The notes: a model not told the origin generated them from the sequence alone. A DNA stretch of 64,000 nt from DASRDB01 sp035652815 (GCA_035652815.1 DASRDB010000012.1:62001-126000); one strand, 5' to 3'; shown: positions 34,619 to 43,623, counted from the stretch's first letter. Translations and numbers: made by a program.

Positions 34619-34683
34619 AGTATACCATCAATGTGTGGAGGCGTCCATAAGCGAAGAAACCTTTCCGCGCATAGTACTATGCG
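34619..34683 (-). promoter_or_regulatory. Promoter and 16-bp palindromic site before the kinase-dnaA run
   Basis: Minus-strand TGGACG and TATACT are separated by 17 bases (34619-34647). A perfect palindrome CGCATAGTACTATGCG lies at 34668-34683, 20 bases upstream of the -35 box, in an activator- or repressor-type position. Confidence 0.5.
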
Positions 34684-34691
34684 AACAAATC

Positions 34692-34774
34692 TGTAGGGAC
34701 GCGCTTCATCGCGTCCACCCACCTGTGGAGCGCCCTCACACGGGTGGGTGGACGCGATGAAGCGCGTCCCTACA
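34692..34774. repeat. Palindromic repeat, family A
   Basis: TGTAGGGACGCGCTTCATCG and its complement form arms of about 34 bases. It ends 20 bases beyond the stop of the TolB-like gene and separates it from the kinase-dnaA promoter. Confidence 0.85.
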
Positions 34775-34793
34775 AAAACCGCAACATACAAAA

Positions 34794-35993
34794 TCATGCA
34801 GTCCAGGCCGGACGGGAATCGCCATCAATGCCGCCGGTCGTTAATTGTTGGGGATTGCCCTGCACACTATACGCGCCGGTCTGGGCGTTATGCGTGACGT
34901 TGACAAGCCAGAGATCAAATTCGCCATTGTTGTAGGCGATGTAGGCGATCTGCTTGCCATCGGGCGACCAGACGGGCTGGCTGATGTACTGCCCGCTCAG
35001 AAGGTGCGAGGAGTGCTGATAAGGAACCAGGGCCTGTTTCGCAGTGGTCGGGTCGTTCGGGTTGGTGGTGACGCCCTCCGGAACGCCCATCACATACAAA
35101 CCCATCGAGGTTGCGGACTCACGCCGGATATAGGCAATGGCGTTGCCATCAGGAGAGAAGGCGGGTTGGAGATTCTGATCTTTTTCGGGAGTAACCGCGA
35201 CAGCGGGATCATATCCAGCGCCGGGATAGCCTGGATAATATTTTCCTGGATGATTGGCGATCTCGTTGGGGTTCTCCATGAAAATCTGGATCACCTGCTG
35301 CGTCTTGGTGGCCGCGTCATACGAATAATGAGTAAACGCGATCTGATCGGGATGGCCTGGACGATACATCGCATCGCGGTCGCCGCCATCTCCCCAGCTT
35401 GCCAGCGCGACCAACTGTGGGTTTGCCGGGTTGTTAATGGGAATCGAGAACACCTGCAAATCCAGGAAGTAGGCATCACTGAAAGGAGAACCCAGGTTGG
35501 CCCAGTAGAAATTTTTCTGCAAATCGCTCAAGAAAAGGATATGGCTGCTGTCGGGCGACCAGGAGGGCTGAACGAACCAGTGAAAGGTATTATGCTCAAA
35601 GCCGCTATCGTTCACAAATTGCCCATTGCCATCGAGCAGGCGGATACCTTTGCCGCCGCTAGCAGGCATGTAGGCAATGTTGGAGTAGTTCTTGTAACGT
35701 ACTACAAAAGCGATCCATTTGCCGTCGGGAGAAACCGCCGGGTCGTGAATATCGCCATCTTTCAGCAACTCCTGCTGCGTATTATTGCCGTTGAGTACCC
35801 AGAGGTTATGGTCAATAGTCAGGTAGATTTTGCCCTTGAACAGGTTCTGGGCTATATTGACCGAGTTGCCGTTGGAATTTGTGGTAATCTGCTTTCCGCT
35901 CTGCCCGCCGCCGCCGAAGCAGCCCTGAACGCTCAAAGCCACGAGCACGAGCGAGCAAAAAGTAAACCAGAGCTTATATTTCTGTCGTTTCAT
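34794..35993 (-). CDS. TolB/PD40 beta-propeller lipoprotein
   Basis: A 399-residue exported protein. The N-terminus MKRQKYKLWFTFCSLVLVA is a signal sequence, and the cysteine in SVQGCFGGGG near 25 is a probable, slightly atypical lipobox cysteine. The rest contains several PD40/WD40-like units with the SPDGK pattern: DPAVSPDGKWIAFVVRY, PSWSPDSSHILFLSD, PAFSPDGNAIAYIRRE, PVWSPDGKQIAYIAYN. It is probably an anchored beta-propeller for protein or glycan binding. The start at 35993 avoids overlap with the LCP gene and has AGGA upstream; a longer frame to 36044 would overlap it. The two genes form a tight pair (22 bases). Confidence 0.85.
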   Translation of the reverse strand: MKRQKYKLWFTFCSLVLVALSVQGCFGGGGQSGKQITTNSNGNSVNIAQNLFKGKIYLTIDHNLWVLNGNNTQQELLKDGDIHDPAVSPDGKWIAFVVRYKNYSNIAYMPASGGKGIRLLDGNGQFVNDSGFEHNTFHWFVQPSWSPDSSHILFLSDLQKNFYWANLGSPFSDAYFLDLQVFSIPINNPANPQLVALASWGDGGDRDAMYRPGHPDQIAFTHYSYDAATKTQQVIQIFMENPNEIANHPGKYYPGYPGAGYDPAVAVTPEKDQNLQPAFSPDGNAIAYIRRESATSMGLYVMGVPEGVTTNPNDPTTAKQALVPYQHSSHLLSGQYISQPVWSPDGKQIAYIAYNNGEFDLWLVNVTHNAQTGAYSVQGNPQQLTTGGIDGDSRPAWTA

Positions 35994-36015
35994 GGTCGTT
36001 GTCCTGCCACCATAG

Positions 36016-38022
36016 TCATACTTGCATCGCTTCAGGCGTTCCAAATACTACACCGAACATCAGATCGAGCAGGCTGTGGAAGCCAAACATGTTATCGCCG
36101 CCGCCAAGCAGGCTCAAGGCGCTGCTGCTCGCGAAAGCGCTTATTCCCGCGTTGCTGCTTGTGGCAGCTGTGTCAGGCGCGGGCGGGCCTGCAACGGCCA
36201 GGTTTGTATTACTGTTACTGGCCGCAATGTTACACTGCGCCTTGTTGCCGAGGCCAAACATCTGCGCGATAACCGGCACAATCTGGTCGCAGTGCGGGAA
36301 GACGACATCTTTCTGCGTGCCACCCGCTGTCACCGTACCGGACGTGGAATATGGCGGGCCTAAAATGACGCGCTGAATCTTATTGGGGTCGAGACCTCGA
36401 GCAAAATTCATCAGCTTGAGTACATCGGGCAACTGCATATCTGTTTTCACATATCCGTCAAGGTCTTTCGCAATATCCGACAGTTTCCCGATAATATCAG
36501 GATTATTGAGCTTCGTTTTCAACGCGCTCAACACCTGCTGCTGGCGAGCAGAGCGGCCAAAATCGCCAACGAGGTCGGCATGACGCGAGCGCACGTACTC
36601 GAGCGCTTCGATACCGGAGAGATGCTGCGGGCCGGGCGCGATATAGAGTCGCTTGTAGGCATACAGGTCACCCGTATTATTGCCCACGTCGTCGGGATAG
36701 GTGTCATCAGTGATGGGGTGCAGCACGTCTACATCCACGCCCCCCACCGTATCGATCACCTTCACAAAACCATTCAGGCCAACCCAGGCATAATAGTTGA
36801 TAGGAATGCCGAAGTCCTGGAAAATGGTCAGGCGGCTCAAGGCCACACCCTGCAACAAACCGCCGTTATCCATACCATGCGCGAAGGCCTCGTCCAGCTT
36901 ACCCAGGCCATATCCTGGAATGTTGATCCAGAAGTCACGGGGAATTGAAAGCATACCAACCTGTTTGGTGGCCGGGTCGATGGTGATAATAATATCCGTC
37001 TGCGCCAGATAGGTATGGCTGCCATCCGCGTTGGTAAACTTCTCGTCTGTGTCGCTGCCGAGCAAGAGGATATTGATGCGCGGGCCGCTCAAAATGTCGC
37101 CAGTACGTCCGGCATTGGGGTCTTCATCACCCTTGAGACGACCCGCCTGTTGATTGGTAATATCACCAATGGGCCTGGCAAAATTCATCTGATAGTAAGC
37201 AAAGCCAGCGCCGCCAAGCAAGAGCATAAACAGCAGGAAGCCAATAACTACCCGCGCCCAGATGGGTACACGGCGTTTTTTCCTGCGCTTTCCCCCTCGT
37301 CCACCGTTTTCCGGCGGCTGCGGAGGGCCAAATATTGGCGGGCCGCCTGCTCCGGGCCTCGGAGGATAGCCCATCGGTGGGGGCAATGTACCCGTCGACG
37401 GCATGGTTCCCATACCTGGCATCCCAAATGGATTGCCCATCGGCGGCAATGGCTGTGATGGCGGAGCCTGCATTGGTGGAAGCGGCTGCGAGAGAGGGGC
37501 CGGCATCGGTGGTAGAGGCTGCGATGGCGGGGCCTGCACCTGCGGGGCCATCATAGCTGGAAAGGAAGCCATTTGCGGACCCGGGTTCCTGGTAGGGAAT
37601 GGGCCAATGCCAGGATCATGGGGAGAGAAAGGAGCAGCGGGAGACATCGGAGCAACTGAGGGCATGCCGGTCTGTGAATTGAAACCGGGTCCACCAAAGC
37701 CAGGATTGGTTACCGGATAGCCAGCCTGCCCACCTTGCTCATAGGTAGACGGGGCAGAAAAGCCAGTCGTTCCAGGTTGCCAGGCGACCTGTGGCGGTTG
37801 TTGCATCGGTTGTGGCGGCTGCAACGACGGGCCACCGGCCTGCCAGTTCAAGGTCGCATTTGATACCGGTCCGGCGCTCTGGATCATCTGCCCAGGCTGC
37901 GGTTGTTGAAAGTACGAGTCATCGCTGTTTACTCCCCAGCCATTGGCATTGCCAGCCGGGTGATTCGTTCCCTGATTATTATTACCCGTCAGTGTAGGAA
38001 TTCTTACAAATTGCGATTTCAA
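36016..38022 (-). CDS. LytR-CpsA-Psr (LCP) family protein with proline-rich N-terminus
   Basis: A 668-residue protein. The first 240 residues are low-complexity and cytoplasmic, rich in Pro, Gln, Gly and Asn, with repeats such as PPSQPLPPM. A basic KRRKKRRVPIWARV stretch precedes a single membrane helix near 255-275. The outer LCP domain starts PRINILLLGSDTDEKF near 320, with SIPRDFWINIPGYGLGKLDE near 365 and EALEYVRSRHADLVGDFGRS near 490. The conserved Arg and Asp residues are in place. LCP enzymes transfer glycopolymers from lipid carriers to the wall. The extended disordered tail is unusual and may bind cytoplasmic partners. Confidence 0.9.
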   Translation of the reverse strand: MKSQFVRIPTLTGNNNQGTNHPAGNANGWGVNSDDSYFQQPQPGQMIQSAGPVSNATLNWQAGGPSLQPPQPMQQPPQVAWQPGTTGFSAPSTYEQGGQAGYPVTNPGFGGPGFNSQTGMPSVAPMSPAAPFSPHDPGIGPFPTRNPGPQMASFPAMMAPQVQAPPSQPLPPMPAPLSQPLPPMQAPPSQPLPPMGNPFGMPGMGTMPSTGTLPPPMGYPPRPGAGGPPIFGPPQPPENGGRGGKRRKKRRVPIWARVVIGFLLFMLLLGGAGFAYYQMNFARPIGDITNQQAGRLKGDEDPNAGRTGDILSGPRINILLLGSDTDEKFTNADGSHTYLAQTDIIITIDPATKQVGMLSIPRDFWINIPGYGLGKLDEAFAHGMDNGGLLQGVALSRLTIFQDFGIPINYYAWVGLNGFVKVIDTVGGVDVDVLHPITDDTYPDDVGNNTGDLYAYKRLYIAPGPQHLSGIEALEYVRSRHADLVGDFGRSARQQQVLSALKTKLNNPDIIGKLSDIAKDLDGYVKTDMQLPDVLKLMNFARGLDPNKIQRVILGPPYSTSGTVTAGGTQKDVVFPHCDQIVPVIAQMFGLGNKAQCNIAASNSNTNLAVAGPPAPDTAATSSNAGISAFASSSALSLLGGGDNMFGFHSLLDLMFGVVFGTPEAMQV

Positions 38023-38173
38023 TGCTTTTTTACCTGCTTCCTGATGATCTGATCCTTTGATACCATAGTGCGAGTTTATACCTCATCCGCTCCGCTCCCT
38101 TATCGCCTACTACCCACCCCAGGTCTCTCTCTCAAGGCATCCTCACCAGTACAAGGATAGAGAAAGATAACAT

Positions 38174-38335
38174 ATGAGCTTTTCATCAGGTAATAACGAG
38201 TCAAGCAAGGGAAACTTCACTTCAGGCCGCGAAATGCTTCAGATTTACCCAGGAAGTACCGGTATATCTACCTGTGTATGCAAAAATCTTAACCAGATGT
38301 TTGCCGGAAGATTACCCTGTTCTAACACACCTTAA
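38174..38335 (+). CDS. Candidate small gene, 53 residues, Ser/Thr/Cys-rich C-terminus
   Basis: An ATG frame of 53 codons lies in the 493-bp gap between the divergent LCP and GT4 genes, with GAGAAAGA about 7 bases upstream. A 7-bp hairpin follows 2 bases after the stop (38338). The sequence MSFSSGNNESSKGNFTSGRE leads to a second half with GSTGISTCVCKN and RLPCSNTP: three Cys and several Ser/Thr. The layout of a polar leader and a Cys/Ser/Thr-rich end resembles precursors of modified peptides, but no modification enzyme is nearby. The remaining parts of the gap show only the family D hairpin at 38451. Confidence 0.4.
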   Translation: MSFSSGNNESSKGNFTSGREMLQIYPGSTGISTCVCKNLNQMFAGRLPCSNTP

Positions 38336-38337
38336 CG

Positions 38338-38355
38338 ACCAGCTAATAAGCTGGT
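38338..38355 (+). terminator. Hairpin after the 53-residue frame
   Basis: ACCAGCT-AATA-AGCTGGT, two bases after the stop, is followed by GTTACTGTTTCC. The stem is good but the T-tract is weak. Confidence 0.45.
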
Positions 38356-38450
38356 GTTACTGTTTCCTATAGATAGATATAGAAACGATGTGAAAGCTTG
38401 AGCAGCCACCTGCTCTTTAAAAAAGGTTCTATTAACTATGGGGGATGAAG

Positions 38451-38477
38451 CCAGGGCGACCGCAAGGGTCGCCCTGG
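38451..38477. repeat. Short hairpin, family D core
   Basis: CCAGGGCGACC pairs with GGTCGCCCTGG around GCAAG. It is the core of the longer elements at 55261 and 59034. It lies 38 bases before the GT4 start. Confidence 0.7.
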
Positions 38478-38515
38478 CCCCCGGCAACTGGTGGAACCCA
38501 TAAGAAACAGCATTT

Positions 38516-39670
38516 ATGAGAGTTGCCATTATTACCGAAAACTTCCTCCCCAAGCTGGATGGCGTTACGAGAACGCTGGCAAGATTATTAGAACACTTAC
38601 AGCAGCGCAAACACGAGGCCATTCTGCTAGGCCCGGCAAGCAGTATAGAACAGTATGCCGGGGCTGAAATCGTAGGGACAGCAGGCATTCCCCTGCCCTT
38701 TTATCCAGAACTCAAATTCAACTTCTTTCGCCCGCTTTTTATTCGCCGCCTCAAGGAGTTCCGGCCCGACATTGTGCATCTCATCGATCCGGTGGTGCTG
38801 GGCGCGGCGGGACTGGCGGCGGCACGCTTTCTGAATATTCCCGTCGTCTCCTCGTATCATACCAACCTGGCGGCCTACTGCAGGCATTTCGGCTTTCCCA
38901 TTTTCACGCGCCCCATGTGGATCTATAACCGCTTCATCCACAACCAGTGCGAGCTTACTTTCTGTCCCTCTCCTTCTACCGCCGCTATGCTGCGCGAACA
39001 GGGCTTTGAGCATCTGCGCATCTGGCCGCGCGGTGTCGATACCACACTCTTCTCGCCCGAACGGCGCAGCGCGGCAACCCGCGCAGGCTGGTTACAAGGC
39101 AATAAAGCAGAGAAAATATTACTGCTCTACGTGGGACGCATTTCCTGGGAGAAAAACCTGGGCCTGCTCACTCGGGCATATCGAGCGATGGATACACGAC
39201 ATTGTCACCTGGTAATCATAGGAGATGGACCAGCGCTCAAGGAAATCCAGGTGGAACTGGCAGGGCTGCCGGTAACATTCACCGGCTACCTGCAAGGCGA
39301 GGAACTGGCGCGGGCCTACGCCTCCGCTGATATCTTTGCCTTTCCCTCAACCTCAGAGACCTTTGGACAGGTTGTGCTGGAAGCGATGGCCTCTGGTTTG
39401 CCTGTTGTGGGCGTCCACTCAGAGGGCGTCTGCGACCTGGTTCGCGATGGTCAGACGGGTTTCCTCTCTTATGCTCCGAACAAAGACGACATGGTAATAA
39501 GTTACCAGATGCGACTGGAATACCTTATTCATTCTAAACAAGCGCGCCAGGACATGGGGGAAGCCGCGCACCTCTACGCCTGCTCGCGTTCCTGGAGTGA
39601 GGCGATGGAATGCCTGATGCGCGGCTACGCCGAAGTCCTTACGCGCCAGTACGCACCAGCCGCAGCATAA
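38516..39670 (+). CDS. GT4-family glycosyltransferase (MgtA/PimB-like)
   Basis: A 384-residue cytoplasmic enzyme. The N-terminal MRVAIITENFLPKLDGVTRT with the acceptor loop, then IVHLIDPVVLGAAGLAAARF near 85, and a C-terminal half with LLYVGRISWEKNLGLLTRAY near 202 and FPSTSETFGQVVLEAMASG near 285. The E-x7-E pattern of retaining GT4 enzymes is present. Overall it most resembles GDP-mannose-dependent alpha-mannosyltransferases that act on glycolipids. No clear ribosome site is visible, though the ATG fits the domain boundary. Confidence 0.87.
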   Translation: MRVAIITENFLPKLDGVTRTLARLLEHLQQRKHEAILLGPASSIEQYAGAEIVGTAGIPLPFYPELKFNFFRPLFIRRLKEFRPDIVHLIDPVVLGAAGLAAARFLNIPVVSSYHTNLAAYCRHFGFPIFTRPMWIYNRFIHNQCELTFCPSPSTAAMLREQGFEHLRIWPRGVDTTLFSPERRSAATRAGWLQGNKAEKILLLYVGRISWEKNLGLLTRAYRAMDTRHCHLVIIGDGPALKEIQVELAGLPVTFTGYLQGEELARAYASADIFAFPSTSETFGQVVLEAMASGLPVVGVHSEGVCDLVRDGQTGFLSYAPNKDDMVISYQMRLEYLIHSKQARQDMGEAAHLYACSRSWSEAMECLMRGYAEVLTRQYAPAAA

Positions 39671-39677
39671 AGCAAAG

Positions 39678-39794
39678 CTAGCGCCGGTGCGCCTTCTCCT
39701 CCTGCCTGCCCTGCAAGAACGAGAGGATCAGCGAGCCGGTCAGCACAGCAAGCAGCACAATCTCCATCGTGCTAAAGGTTCTTTTCTTCTGCAT
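39678..39794 (-). CDS. Small single-span membrane protein, 38 residues
   Basis: An ATG frame of 38 codons lies 48 bases downstream of the GT39-like gene on the same strand, preceded by AGGAAATAG at a good distance. MQKKRTFSTMEIVLLAVLTG begins a basic N-terminus and one hydrophobic helix (about residues 10-27), and the C-terminus is charged (RQEEKAHRR). It is probably co-translated with the glycosyltransferase and may be a small regulator or stabiliser of it. Confidence 0.6.
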   Translation of the reverse strand: MQKKRTFSTMEIVLLAVLTGSLILSFLQGRQEEKAHRR

Positions 39795-39842
39795 CTATTT
39801 CCTGCCTTTCAAAATCGAACGAATGTAAATGTCTACTTTCAA

Positions 39843-41387
39843 CTAGCGAATCCAGAGTTCTCTGCCGCCGCCATAATTATGCAGCAAATGAAAGTGTTGC
39901 GCAACCCAGGCATGAAAACCTGCCACCTGCGGTAAGGAAAAACGACCGGAGAAGAAGAGAACCGCGTGTACCTGCGGCTGCGAGGCCACATCCTCAAGTT
40001 GCTGCAACGTCACATATCCAGTTTCAATACGCACCATCGAGGTATCGACCAGCGAAGGCGGCGTGTTGCGCCCGGCCAGTCCCGCGATAAATTGCTGATC
40101 GGTAATCACCCACTGCTCCGGCCTGATGGCCTTTTGCAGGTCGGATGCAACCCGCTCCTCTAACTGGGTGAAGCCACTCGCGCCGTTCGCCTGCGCATTT
40201 CGGTAATAAGCCCTGTCCTGGCGCGCATCCATTACGGCAGTTACCAGTAGCAACACAATCGCCAGTAAACTGAGATAGGTAAATAGGCGCGATACGCCTT
40301 CTGCCGAAAACAGCCTTTTATAGTCCAGCGGCGCAGCAATGCCCATCACTGCCAGCCCTATCAATGGGGGGCTGAGCGCGATCAAATGATGCGGAAAGAG
40401 CGGTGCCTGCCGCCAGAGCAGGTAGGTAGTCACCAGCAACCAGCCAAGCAGGGGCAATACACGCCAATCGCGCCGCAGCAGGGCTACAAGTGTGCCATAG
40501 AGCGCTGTGAGACCCAACAAAGAGAATAATACGGGGCGCAGAATAGTTGTATTATTAGTCCGCGTGCCGCTAAAGACTGCTCCTGCGTCGTTATGAAACG
40601 TCAGGACGCCCTGTATCAATTGCGGCAACGAACCAATAAAGGGCAATACAAAGAGCGCAAGTGTGACGACGAAGGCCAGAATACCCGCGACGAGCGAGAA
40701 ATAGGCTACCCGCTCCTTGCACGTGACTGCCCTGTAGATATGGGCCAGCAGCAAAAGCACAACCGGCACAAGCAGCGTCACGCCAAGCAGCTTGCATAAA
40801 ATGCTGAGTGAGGCAGGCACACCAGTAAGGATTGCCAGCAAGAGGCCGCGCCTGCCATAAGGGTACATAAACCAGTAATACGCCAGTCCTACCGCCAGCA
40901 GCGAAAAGGCCGCCGAAGAAACTTCGGCCTGGATAGTCTGCGACTGCGCGAGATACAGCGGATCGACCACCACGAGCAAGAGGGCCGCAAGCGCGCCTAT
41001 TCGCCCGCTTAAGGCCCTGCCAAGCAGGAACGCGCCAGGAAGACCGACCAGCGAGATCAGGGCAATGCTCAGGCGCGCCGACCAGAGCGTGCCGCCAAAG
41101 AGTACATAAGCGGGGAAAGTCAGCAGCAAAAAAGCCGGGGGTTGCGAATAGAAAATACTTCCGTAGAGCGGATATCCGGCACTCATTGCGCGCAGTGATG
41201 ACCAGTACACGCCCTCGTCGTAGCCATCTCGATCAAAAGGCAGGCCAAGCTGGTACAGGCGCATACCTATCGCCACTATGACAAGCAAAATCACTCCACT
41301 CCAGAAGAGCAACGTCTGCCACCGCTGGTAACGACTCTCTTCGGCCTGAACCACCTCTACTGCTTTTCCCGTGATACTGGTTGACAT
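39843..41387 (-). CDS. GT39/PMT-like membrane glycosyltransferase
   Basis: A 514-residue polytopic membrane protein with about 11 helices. The first outer loop holds LGLPFDRDGYDEGVYWSSLR near 48, with the acidic pair expected of a GT-C transferase, then YGSIFYSQPPAFLLLTFPAY near 76. The last 100 residues are an outer soluble part (KAIRPEQWVITDQQFIAGLA). It resembles ArnT/PMT enzymes in layout, and the donor is probably a polyprenyl-phosphate sugar. ATG at 41387 is preferred to a GTG three codons upstream. A small membrane gene follows it. Confidence 0.77.
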   Translation of the reverse strand: MSTSITGKAVEVVQAEESRYQRWQTLLFWSGVILLVIVAIGMRLYQLGLPFDRDGYDEGVYWSSLRAMSAGYPLYGSIFYSQPPAFLLLTFPAYVLFGGTLWSARLSIALISLVGLPGAFLLGRALSGRIGALAALLLVVVDPLYLAQSQTIQAEVSSAAFSLLAVGLAYYWFMYPYGRRGLLLAILTGVPASLSILCKLLGVTLLVPVVLLLLAHIYRAVTCKERVAYFSLVAGILAFVVTLALFVLPFIGSLPQLIQGVLTFHNDAGAVFSGTRTNNTTILRPVLFSLLGLTALYGTLVALLRRDWRVLPLLGWLLVTTYLLWRQAPLFPHHLIALSPPLIGLAVMGIAAPLDYKRLFSAEGVSRLFTYLSLLAIVLLLVTAVMDARQDRAYYRNAQANGASGFTQLEERVASDLQKAIRPEQWVITDQQFIAGLAGRNTPPSLVDTSMVRIETGYVTLQQLEDVASQPQVHAVLFFSGRFSLPQVAGFHAWVAQHFHLLHNYGGGRELWIR

Positions 41388-41439
41388 AATATCCACTCTT
41401 CACTACGAAAAACATGAAACATCCCGCCAGGTGTCCGTC

Positions 41440-41559
41440 ACGTTTGTACATTCGGTGGGTGAAACCGGAAGACACCCGCAAGGAAATGTCTCTACCCCGA
41501 AAGCGCGCTGTAGAGCCATCCTCTTGCGGGTGTCTTCCGGTCTCTCTCTGCACAAACGT
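41440..41559. repeat. Family B repeat nested in outer inverted arms
   Basis: An inner hairpin ACCGGAAGACACCCGCAAGG / complement (41464-41541) is enclosed by the short inverted pair ACGTTTGT / ACAAACGT. It lies between the GT39-like gene and the FtsH-like gene, upstream of the former and downstream of the latter. Confidence 0.8.
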
Positions 41560-41571
41560 AACCCGCTCACC

Positions 41572-41606
41572 CATCCCGATGGTCGCATCTTGTGGCCATC
41601 GGGATG
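41572..41606 (-). terminator. Hairpin after the FtsH-like gene
   Basis: CATCCCGATGG pairs with CCATCGGGATG across 13 bases, ending 19 bases from the FtsH-like stop. No T-run follows on the minus strand. Confidence 0.5.
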
Positions 41607-41624
41607 TTCTCTAAACTGCTGCGT

Positions 41625-43580
41625 TTAGCCACCCATGAAGAACTGAGGATCATCATTATTGAATAATTCGACGCTGTTCAAGGAAGTCATGTTGCTTGCG
41701 CCTCCGGTCGGCGGCAATGCATCAACAATTTTAGGTGAGCCATTGCTGTTGCCATTGGTAGAGTCATCGACAAGCGCGTGACCGTTGGTACGGTGGCCGT
41801 TGCCATTTGCAAGCACTTTGAAATCCTCGAGTACGAGTCGATTGACGCGCCTTGCATCGGCCTCTTTAACAATCTCCTCGATTTCTTCCGCTACCAGTTC
41901 GTCGCGCTCAATCAAAGCTTCCGCTACCCCGATTACCGCTTCGCGATGCTCCTGCAACAGGTTTTTGACCGCCTTAAACTGGGAATTGAGTACAGCTTCA
42001 ACGCGCTCCTTCGGCACGTTATTACGCTCAAAAGCGATTCCCGCGCCTGTCATTGAGACATAGGAGTACAGCGTCCCATCCATACCATATGCGCCAACAT
42101 ATCCCGCTGCGGCTTGCGTAGCCATCGCAAGATCGGCAACAGCTCCCATCTGTTCCACATCCAGGAAGAGCGATTCGCAGGCACGGGCAGCCAGCATCAC
42201 CTGGATGTCCGCGAGCAGATCTTCCTTGCTCTTGGTGCGAATCGTTTCCTTCGGCCTCGGCTGCATAAATCCAGCCGCGCCCTCGACATCGCTGCGCGGA
42301 TGAATGGTGACATACGCGGGGAACTCACGTTCCATCAGATAGTATTGCGCAATCGCGTGTCCAGCTTCGTGATAGGCCAGGCGTCTGCGGTCAACCGGGG
42401 TTAGCTCGCCCAACTGGCGCAGACCGAACTCGTGGACATTCTGCGCCTCTACAATATCCTTGTAGGAGACGCTATCCCGCCCATCAAAGTGGGCGATGAT
42501 GGCCGCTTCGTTGATAACGTGTTTGATCGCAACTGGCGTATAACCCTGCCCAGTATTGGGGTCAATGAAACGGGCTACCAGAGCCGATATAGAGATGTTC
42601 GGCTGGTGCTTCACCTTATCCAGGTAATACTCGATCACCTCACCGCGATGCCTATCGGTTGGCGGGGCAACATGGATTTTGCGGTCAAAACGACCGGGGC
42701 GCAGGAGCGCGGCATCGAGCGTCTCTGGAATATTCGTTGCGCCAATAGTCAAAACGGGCTGCGTCTGTACCCTACTATGATAGAGGCCAATGACGCGCAA
42801 AACCTTCTTGAACCAGCCGGTTTCAACATTTGGCGGGTCCATCTGCATCAGCAGTTCATTCAAACCACCTGTGCCGCCGCCAAACATACCAAAGGCTCCG
42901 CCACCTATACCCATATTCGTGCGCGAATTGGCACGCGAGGCTCCAATGGCGTCAATTTCATCCATGAAGATCACGCACCCGCCATATTCACGAGCGAGGC
43001 GGCGCGCTTTATTGTAGAGGCGTTTAATCATCAGCACGTCCATGCCGACGAACATCGCTTTGAAGCTGGCAGCGCTGGCATAAGCGAAGGGCACTCCCGC
43101 CTCTGTACTGATACATTGAGCAAGGTAGCTTTTGCCGGTGCCAGGAGGGCCTGAAAGCAGGAGACCGCGCACCGGCTGACCACCCATTTCCTGGAACTCT
43201 TTGACCCCGCGCAGCAGCTCTACAATTCGCCTGGCCGATTCCAGTACCTCGGGATTGCCTTTATAGTCATCAAATCCCACGCCAGTTTCGCCGGGCATTA
43301 CCCAGTAGAGGCGCGGGCGGCCCAGGAACCAGAACAGGGCCACAAACTGGATCATGATGAATATGACGGCAAACAGGAGCTGGAACACATAGAAAAAGAG
43401 ACTGGTAGGAGAGGGCGGACTTAGCTGCGGTACTACACTGGTAAAGACATACCAGATGAGCAGTCCTGCCAGCAACACCCAGAACCAGCGCCGTTTAATG
43501 AAACGCCCAAACTGGTCCATGCCAGTATCAATTGATCTATCCAGGTCTTGCGGTTTCTTTTTAAGAGTTTCTTCTGACAC
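41625..43580 (-). CDS. FtsH-like membrane AAA+ metalloprotease
   Basis: A 651-residue protein. Two hydrophobic helices (about 33-50 and 62-85) sit near the N-terminus. The AAA module has Walker A LSGPPGTGKSYLAQCI near 145, Walker B GCVIFMDEIDAIGASR near 200, and the arginine-finger region LLRPGRFDRKIHVAPP near 300. The protease has LAYHEAGHAIAQYY near 407 (HExxH) and the third zinc ligand in MGAVADLAMATQAA near 488. It would degrade membrane and cytoplasmic proteins with ATP. The sequence departs from housekeeping FtsH (CPTGTGKS-like variants aside), and a low-complexity tail (NGNGHRTNGHALVDD) is extra. It starts at GTG, with AGAAGGGA upstream. Confidence 0.88.
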   Translation of the reverse strand: MSEETLKKKPQDLDRSIDTGMDQFGRFIKRRWFWVLLAGLLIWYVFTSVVPQLSPPSPTSLFFYVFQLLFAVIFIMIQFVALFWFLGRPRLYWVMPGETGVGFDDYKGNPEVLESARRIVELLRGVKEFQEMGGQPVRGLLLSGPPGTGKSYLAQCISTEAGVPFAYASAASFKAMFVGMDVLMIKRLYNKARRLAREYGGCVIFMDEIDAIGASRANSRTNMGIGGGAFGMFGGGTGGLNELLMQMDPPNVETGWFKKVLRVIGLYHSRVQTQPVLTIGATNIPETLDAALLRPGRFDRKIHVAPPTDRHRGEVIEYYLDKVKHQPNISISALVARFIDPNTGQGYTPVAIKHVINEAAIIAHFDGRDSVSYKDIVEAQNVHEFGLRQLGELTPVDRRRLAYHEAGHAIAQYYLMEREFPAYVTIHPRSDVEGAAGFMQPRPKETIRTKSKEDLLADIQVMLAARACESLFLDVEQMGAVADLAMATQAAAGYVGAYGMDGTLYSYVSMTGAGIAFERNNVPKERVEAVLNSQFKAVKNLLQEHREAVIGVAEALIERDELVAEEIEEIVKEADARRVNRLVLEDFKVLANGNGHRTNGHALVDDSTNGNSNGSPKIVDALPPTGGASNMTSLNSVELFNNDDPQFFMGG

Positions 43581-43623
43581 GATGCTGTATCCCTTCTGTT
43601 CGCGGAAGCAGGTCTCCCCTGAA

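Noticed and set aside
34845..36272. A 475-codon open frame on the plus strand opposite the TolB-like and LCP genes
   Set aside because: It is antisense to two genes with clear domains. Its product has no recognisable domain and the frame arises from codon bias on the other strand.
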